Shown here: one piece after another, positions 59,669-64,000 of the stretch
How positions within the stretch are numbered: the first letter of the stretch is position 1
Layout: each line of letters starts with the position of its first letter
Source: Neorhizobium galegae bv. officinalis
GTDB taxonomy: Bacteria > Pseudomonadota > Alphaproteobacteria > Rhizobiales > Rhizobiaceae
Direction of reading: 5' to 3'
DNA length: 64,000 nucleotides
Assembly: GCA_000985875.1 (NCBI GenBank)
Contig: CCRI01000016.1
Location: 1-64,000, forward strand
The notes under the pieces: generated by a model
What the model was told of the DNA's origin: nothing
The model's input: the letters and a program-made list of their open reading frames with translations, nothing else
Database searches by the model: none
Translations under genes and position numbers: made by a program

Positions 59669-61093
59669 ATGAAATTCGGAACGAGCGGCCTTCGAGGCCT
59701 TGTGACTGACCTGGAAGGGCGCGCTTCATCGCTCTACACCCAGTCCTTTGCCCGGCATCTTCTGGAAACGGGCGCGGCACAGGCCGGTGACGCCGTGCTC
59801 GTCGGCCGCGATTTCCGCCCATCGAGCCCCGGCATCGCCGCCACCTGCATCGGGGCACTGAAGCGCGCCGGCCTTTCGCCGATCGATTGCGGCGCGGTGC
59901 CGACGCCGGCGCTGGCGCTCTATGGCCTTCAGCTCAAGGCGGCATCGCTGATGATCACCGGCTCGCACATCCCAGCGGACCGCAACGGCATCAAGTTCTA
60001 CCGACCCGACGGCGAGATCGACAAGCAGGACGAAACGCGGATTACGGCGATCGCCGCCGAACTCGACAAAAGCGAGATCGATGCGACGCCCGGCGAAGCG
60101 CCGGATCATTCGGCAAAGGCCGAGGCGCTGTTCCTCGCCCGCAATGCGGCAATGTTGCCGGAAGGCGCGCTCACCGGCCTCAAGGTCGGCGTCTATCAGC
60201 ATTCGACGGTCGCCCGCGACCTCATGGTCCAGGTTCTTGAAGGTTATGGCGCGGATGCCGTGCCGCTCGGCCGCTCGGAAGATTTCATTCCGGTCGATAC
60301 GGAAGCGGTCTCGACCGAGACGATCGACCTTCTCAAGGGCTGGGTGCGCGAACACCGGCTCGACGCGATCGTCTCGGCCGACGGCGACGGCGACAGGCCG
60401 CTGGTTTCCGACGAAACGGGAGAGCCATTGCGCGGCGACCTGCTCGGCTTGGTCGCGGCAAAGTTCCTGAAAGCGCGGGTCGTCGTCACGCCGGTCACCT
60501 CCAATTCGGGCATCGAGGCGGCCGGGGATTTCGAGGTTGTGCGCACCAAGGTCGGATCGCCTTTCGTGATCGCCGGCATGCTCGCAGCAGTCGAAGCCGG
60601 CAAGACGGGGGTCATGGGCTTCGAGGCGAATGGCGGGCTTCTGACCGCCTCGCCTTTCGATACCGGCACGGGCACGCTCTCAGCGCTGCCGACCCGCGAC
60701 AGTTTCCTGCCGGTGCTGGCGACGCTTGTGCTCGCTGCCCGTGAAAAGAAACCCCTGTCCCAAGTTGCCGCCGCCTTCCGGCTGCCGTTTGCCGCAGCCG
60801 ACCGGCTCGAAAATTTCCCGGTCGAGACCAGCGCCGCGCTGATGGCGCATCTCAGACAATCCGACGCCAATCTCGCAGCCTTCCTCGCGCCGATTTCGAC
60901 CGTTGCCGGCAAAAGCGATATCGATGGCCTGCGGGTGACGCTGGGAGATGGGCGCATCGTGCATTTGCGCCCATCGGGCAACGCACCGGAAATGCGCTGT
61001 TACGTCGAGGCCGGGACGGAGAACGAGGCAAAAGCCTTGCTTCATGAGGGGCTGAACCTCATCCGCGCCTGGGCTTCAAAGCTTGAACGATAA
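59669..61093 (+). CDS. manB: Phosphomannomutase / phosphoglucomutase
   Basis: The 474-residue alpha-D-phosphohexomutase has TGSHIPADRNG with the phosphorylated Ser99, the Mg loop DGDGD at 238-242, the sugar loop GFEANGG and the phosphate loop RPSGNAPEMRCY. It interconverts mannose-6- and mannose-1-phosphate and possibly glucose phosphates. It is 30 bp before the guanylyltransferase gene, so the pair makes GDP-mannose. Confidence 0.92.
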   Translation: MKFGTSGLRGLVTDLEGRASSLYTQSFARHLLETGAAQAGDAVLVGRDFRPSSPGIAATCIGALKRAGLSPIDCGAVPTPALALYGLQLKAASLMITGSHIPADRNGIKFYRPDGEIDKQDETRITAIAAELDKSEIDATPGEAPDHSAKAEALFLARNAAMLPEGALTGLKVGVYQHSTVARDLMVQVLEGYGADAVPLGRSEDFIPVDTEAVSTETIDLLKGWVREHRLDAIVSADGDGDRPLVSDETGEPLRGDLLGLVAAKFLKARVVVTPVTSNSGIEAAGDFEVVRTKVGSPFVIAGMLAAVEAGKTGVMGFEANGGLLTASPFDTGTGTLSALPTRDSFLPVLATLVLAAREKKPLSQVAAAFRLPFAAADRLENFPVETSAALMAHLRQSDANLAAFLAPISTVAGKSDIDGLRVTLGDGRIVHLRPSGNAPEMRCYVEAGTENEAKALLHEGLNLIRAWASKLER

Positions 61094-61123
61094 TTTTGGA
61101 CGAGAACTGCCGGAGATATTGGA

Positions 61124-62551
61124 ATGAATAGCAAGATCATCCCCGTCATCATGGCCGGCGGCAAGGGAACGCGGCTGTGGCCGCTGTCGCGCGCCAGCGC
61201 CCCAAAACAGTTCATCCAGTTCATCGGCGACAAGACGCTGTTCCAAGCGACGCTGTCGCGCGTTTCGGACCAGACGCTCTATGAGGCTCCGGTCGTCATC
61301 ACCAACGAGGATTTCCGGTTCCTGGTGGCCGAACAGGCCCGCGAACTCGGCATCAAGCTTTCCGGCATCCTGCTTGAACCCGTCGCCCGCAACACCGCCC
61401 CGGCGGTCGCCGCTGCTGCCGCCTTCGTCGAAAGCCGGTTCGGCGAGGACGCCGTCCTGCAGGTGCTTGCCTCCGACCACGAGATCACCGCCGACGCCGG
61501 CTATTTCGACGCGATCCGCATCGCCAGGGAGACAGCCCTGTCCGGCAGGCTCGTCACCTTCGGCATTGCCCCGACGGAACCCGCCACCGGTTATGGTTAC
61601 ATCGAGATCGGCGAGGCGTTGCCTTCAGGCGCCTGCAAGGTCAAGCGTTTCGTCGAAAAGCCGATCCTGGCCGAGGCGGAGAAGATGCTGTCGGCCGGTG
61701 GCTTTGCCTGGAACTCCGGCATCTTCATGTTCAAGGCCGGTCAGGTGCTGAGCGAACTCGGGACCTTCGCGCCCGAGGTCGAGGCGGCAGCCCGTGCAGC
61801 ACTGGCCAAAGCGTCGAGCGACCTCGACTTCACCCGCCTCGACGCGCAGGAATTTGCCGCAAGCCCGGATATTTCCGTCGATTACGCGCTCATGGAGAAA
61901 ACTTCCAATGCGGCGGTCGTGCCGTCCTCGTTCAACTGGTCGGATCTCGGAAGCTGGGACGCAGTGTGGAAACTCGGCGCCCGCGACGAGGCCGGCAACG
62001 TCACTTCCGGCAATGCGACGCTGATCAACACGAAGAATTCGCTGGTGATGTCGCGCACCAGCCATCTCGCCGTACAGGGACTGGACGGCGTCGCCGTCAT
62101 CGCCAGCGAGGATGCCGTCTATATCGGCCGCCTGGAAGACAGCCAGGATGTCGGCAAGATCGTCAAGCAGCTCGCCGCCGCCAAGGCGACCGCGGCGCTC
62201 ACCGAAACCCATCCGACATCCTATCGGCCCTGGGGCGGCTATACGTCGGTGCTCAACGGCGACCGTTTCCAGGTCAAGCGGCTGTTCGTCACGCCCGGCA
62301 AGAAGCTCTCGCTGCAGAAACATCACCATCGCTCGGAGCACTGGATCTGCGTCAAGGGCACAGCGGAAGTGACGATCGGCGAGGAAACCCGGATCGTCAG
62401 GGAAAACGAGTCCATCTATATTCCGCAGGGCGAAGTGCACCGGCTCGCCAATCCGGGCAAGATCATGCTCGAAGTGATCGAGGTGCAGACCGGTTCCTAT
62501 CTCGGCGAGGACGACATCATCCGCATCGTCGACGAGTTCGGACGCGGCTGA
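61124..62551 (+). CDS. manC: Mannose-1-phosphate guanylyltransferase / mannose-6-phosphate isomerase
   Basis: The 475-residue bifunctional enzyme begins with the nucleotidyltransferase loop GGKGTRLWPLSR at 12-23 and ends in a cupin isomerase domain with KKLSLQKHHHRSEHW. It makes GDP-mannose from mannose-1-phosphate and GTP; the isomerase half would supply mannose-6-phosphate. Length and layout match the AlgA/XanB type. Coupled to manB. Confidence 0.95.
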   Translation: MNSKIIPVIMAGGKGTRLWPLSRASAPKQFIQFIGDKTLFQATLSRVSDQTLYEAPVVITNEDFRFLVAEQARELGIKLSGILLEPVARNTAPAVAAAAAFVESRFGEDAVLQVLASDHEITADAGYFDAIRIARETALSGRLVTFGIAPTEPATGYGYIEIGEALPSGACKVKRFVEKPILAEAEKMLSAGGFAWNSGIFMFKAGQVLSELGTFAPEVEAAARAALAKASSDLDFTRLDAQEFAASPDISVDYALMEKTSNAAVVPSSFNWSDLGSWDAVWKLGARDEAGNVTSGNATLINTKNSLVMSRTSHLAVQGLDGVAVIASEDAVYIGRLEDSQDVGKIVKQLAAAKATAALTETHPTSYRPWGGYTSVLNGDRFQVKRLFVTPGKKLSLQKHHHRSEHWICVKGTAEVTIGEETRIVRENESIYIPQGEVHRLANPGKIMLEVIEVQTGSYLGEDDIIRIVDEFGRG

Positions 62552-62644
62552 GGCCTTCCTGGAAGTTTACGGCAGCCTGTTCGGTTATTTTCTCTGCAGC
62601 TCTGAAACAGGCGGATTATCCGCCGATAGTGGAAAGGGTATCGC

Positions 62645-63478
62645 ATGCGCTCCCGGAATTTTCTGTTGTCTGCATCAGCGCGAAGCATCGGATCGTGGCT
62701 GCACAAGCCTTCCCTCCAAAGGAGAATATTCAACGCCGTGCGGCTGAACCGTCCCGAGGTAACGGACTGGCTGCAATCCGAGGACTTGTCCTTCATGGCA
62801 TACTCGATTGCGAGACGCCGGAAATCCAAGGCGCAAATACTGCAGGATCTGTGGGTTTGTTATGAACTCGGGGAAAAGAGCGGCGGGTTCTTTGTCGAGT
62901 TCGGCGCTACGAATGGACTGATCAACAGCAATACGTGGTTGCTTGAGAAAGAACTCAATTGGCGCGGGATCCTGGCGGAGCCAAATCCCGTCTGGCATGC
63001 CGAACTTTCTAGAAACCGGACGGTTCATATCGAACATCTATGCGTGTCTTCCAGGTCGGAAGAAGTCGTGAGGTTTCTGGCCATGGACGGCGTCGATCCT
63101 GAGCTCAGCGCGATCGCGTCTTTCGCTGACGGCGATCACTTCGCCGACGTTCGCAAGGGCGGAACCGCTCTCGACATTAGGACGATCTCTCTGAACGATC
63201 TACTCGACAAATACGACGCTCCACGAGAGATCGACTATATTTCCATCGATACCGAAGGCAGCGAACTCGATATCCTCTCCGCTTTCGATTTTGCCCGGCG
63301 ACGTTTCAGTCTCATTTCGGTCGAACAAAATCCCAGGACCGAGAAGGGTATCGAGGAACTCTTGCTGGGAAACGGCTACACTCGCGTTTTTCCGCAGTTC
63401 TCGCAGTGGGATGGATGGTATGTCTCCTCGGAACTGAGGTCGGGAGCCCCCTTCGAGATCGCCGCGCCATTGGTTTAA
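62645..63478 (+). CDS. FkbM family methyltransferase
   Basis: The 277-residue protein has the FkbM SAM fold: FFVEFGATNGLINSNTWLLE (glycine loop), ILAEPNP and DYISIDTEGSELDIL. Such enzymes O-methylate sugars or related groups. AAAGGG lies before the ATG. Its codon use looks less GC-rich than its neighbours by eye. It follows manC by 93 bp and is convergent with an epimerase gene, so it may methylate a sugar of a surface polysaccharide. Confidence 0.87.
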   Translation: MRSRNFLLSASARSIGSWLHKPSLQRRIFNAVRLNRPEVTDWLQSEDLSFMAYSIARRRKSKAQILQDLWVCYELGEKSGGFFVEFGATNGLINSNTWLLEKELNWRGILAEPNPVWHAELSRNRTVHIEHLCVSSRSEEVVRFLAMDGVDPELSAIASFADGDHFADVRKGGTALDIRTISLNDLLDKYDAPREIDYISIDTEGSELDILSAFDFARRRFSLISVEQNPRTEKGIEELLLGNGYTRVFPQFSQWDGWYVSSELRSGAPFEIAAPLV

Positions 63479-63567
63479 GACATGACACCGAGTAGTCGAG
63501 CCGTCAGGACCGCTACAGTGTTTTCCGGCGCCGGTTCTCAGCCCGCGCCTTCTCGGCAGGAAGCGGC

Positions 63568-64000
63568 TCAGTCGATCTCGTGGCGGTGGTCGAGATACCA
63601 TTGGACGAAGGCCTTGACGCCTTCCTCCAGGCCGATCTCAGGCTTGCGGCCGGTCAGCGCCACGAGGAGATCGGGGCTGGCGAAGGTTCTCGGCACATCG
63701 CCCTTCTGCATCGGCAGCATCTTGCGCTTGGCCGGTTTTCCCATGATCCGTTCGATGGTCTCGACGAAATCGAGGAGGCCAGACGGCTGGCCACCGCCGA
63801 TATTGACGACGCGGAACGGTGCCTGATGGGAGAGGGTATCGATGTCGGGGACGCGATTGTCTTCGCCGGGATAGACCTTGGACAGGTCGATGATCGAATT
63901 CACCAGGTCGTCGATATAGGTGAAGTCCCGGCTCATCTTGCCTTCGCCGTAGATCTCGATCTCGCGATCCTCGATCATCGCCTTGACGAACTTGAAGAGC
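63568..64000 (-). CDS. lspL: NAD-dependent epimerase, UDP-glucuronate 4-epimerase-like (partial)
   Basis: Only the last 144 codons are inside the window; the 5' part lies beyond 64000. Visible are IEIYGEGKMSRDFTYIDDLV and VVNIGGGQPSGLLDFVETIE, typical of UDP-glucuronate 4-epimerases such as rhizobial LspL. It makes UDP-galacturonate for lipopolysaccharide. The catalytic YxxxK is not in view. The symbol is tentative. Confidence 0.8.
   Translation of the reverse strand, partial: LFKFVKAMIEDREIEIYGEGKMSRDFTYIDDLVNSIIDLSKVYPGEDNRVPDIDTLSHQAPFRVVNIGGGQPSGLLDFVETIERIMGKPAKRKMLPMQKGDVPRTFASPDLLVALTGRKPEIGLEEGVKAFVQWYLDHRHEID

Noticed and set aside
1..64000. CRISPR arrays, prophage or insertion sequences
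   Set aside because: No regularly spaced repeats, transposase, integrase or phage structural genes were seen in any frame.

Overview
The window is a high-GC alphaproteobacterial chromosome segment, most likely from Rhizobiales (Rhizobiaceae). The evidence is an alpha-type flagellin with the SDNAAYWSIAT motif, a complete Tad/Cpa pilus locus of rhizobial order, a leucine-catabolism operon, an rpsU/cold-shock module, an LspL-like epimerase next to mannose-nucleotide genes, and intergenic palindromes of the kind common in rhizobial genomes. Most genes are ordinary core or near-core functions. No prophage, CRISPR array or intact insertion sequence is visible.

Layout. 0-1.5 kb: cold-shock gene with a long leader, a small unknown gene, rpsU (TTG start) and a small charged protein. 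1.5-9.5 kb: three MFS exporters, each with its own small context (one with a TetR regulator, one divergent from an XRE-cupin regulator/GNAT operon), plus a secreted alpha/beta hydrolase and a Cys-rich secreted protein. 9.6-14.8 kb: lepA, an apparently orphan CcdA-like antitoxin, an orphan flagellin, about 840 bp of palindrome-rich non-coding DNA, a small gene and a periplasmic ankyrin protein. 14.8-20.1 kb: an aromatic-acid cluster made of a MarR regulator divergent from a MobA-like flavin monooxygenase, then TetR, a LigI-like pyrone dicarboxylate lactonase and an orphan tripartite-tricarboxylate binding protein. 20.1-26.8 kb: the leucine/isovalerate operon (ivd-mccB-mccA-HMG-CoA lyase-hydratase) on the minus strand. 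26.9-30.1 kb: a secreted protein, NlpC/P60 hydrolase, MarR and M17 aminopeptidase.

30.2-42.4 kb: the Tad (Flp) pilus locus. The main operon is on the minus strand (pilA, cpaABCDEF, tadB, tadC). It is flanked on the plus strand by a TadD-like lipoprotein at one end and by a stand-alone secretin N-domain protein with two TadE-like pseudopilins at the other. A 23-residue membrane peptide gene with a strong ribosome binding site lies beside tadC. CtrA-like half-site pairs occur upstream of pilA and tadD.

42.5-54.3 kb: a two-stranded nucleoside salvage region. deoB-add-upp run on the plus strand. A minus-strand operon encodes a BMP-type nucleoside ABC transporter followed by cdd, punA, deoC and deoA. 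The set would import nucleosides, deaminate them, cleave them to bases and (deoxy)ribose-1-phosphate, and feed the sugars to glycolysis. An intrinsic terminator sits directly after the binding-protein gene.

54.5-64 kb: a small membrane protein, tRNA-Ser(GGA), an AT-rich gap, a di-haem cytochrome c peroxidase in tandem with a chemoreceptor, two small secreted proteins, then phosphomannomutase, mannose-1-phosphate guanylyltransferase, an FkbM methyltransferase and the 3' part of an LspL-like epimerase, apparently the edge of a surface-polysaccharide cluster.

I did not find a clearly new defence or mobile system. The best candidates for new biology are the Tad-linked microprotein and stand-alone secretin N-domain protein, the peroxidase-chemoreceptor pair, the MobA/LigI cluster, the antitoxin remnant and the palindrome-rich region near 13 kb. 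Base composition statements are by eye only.
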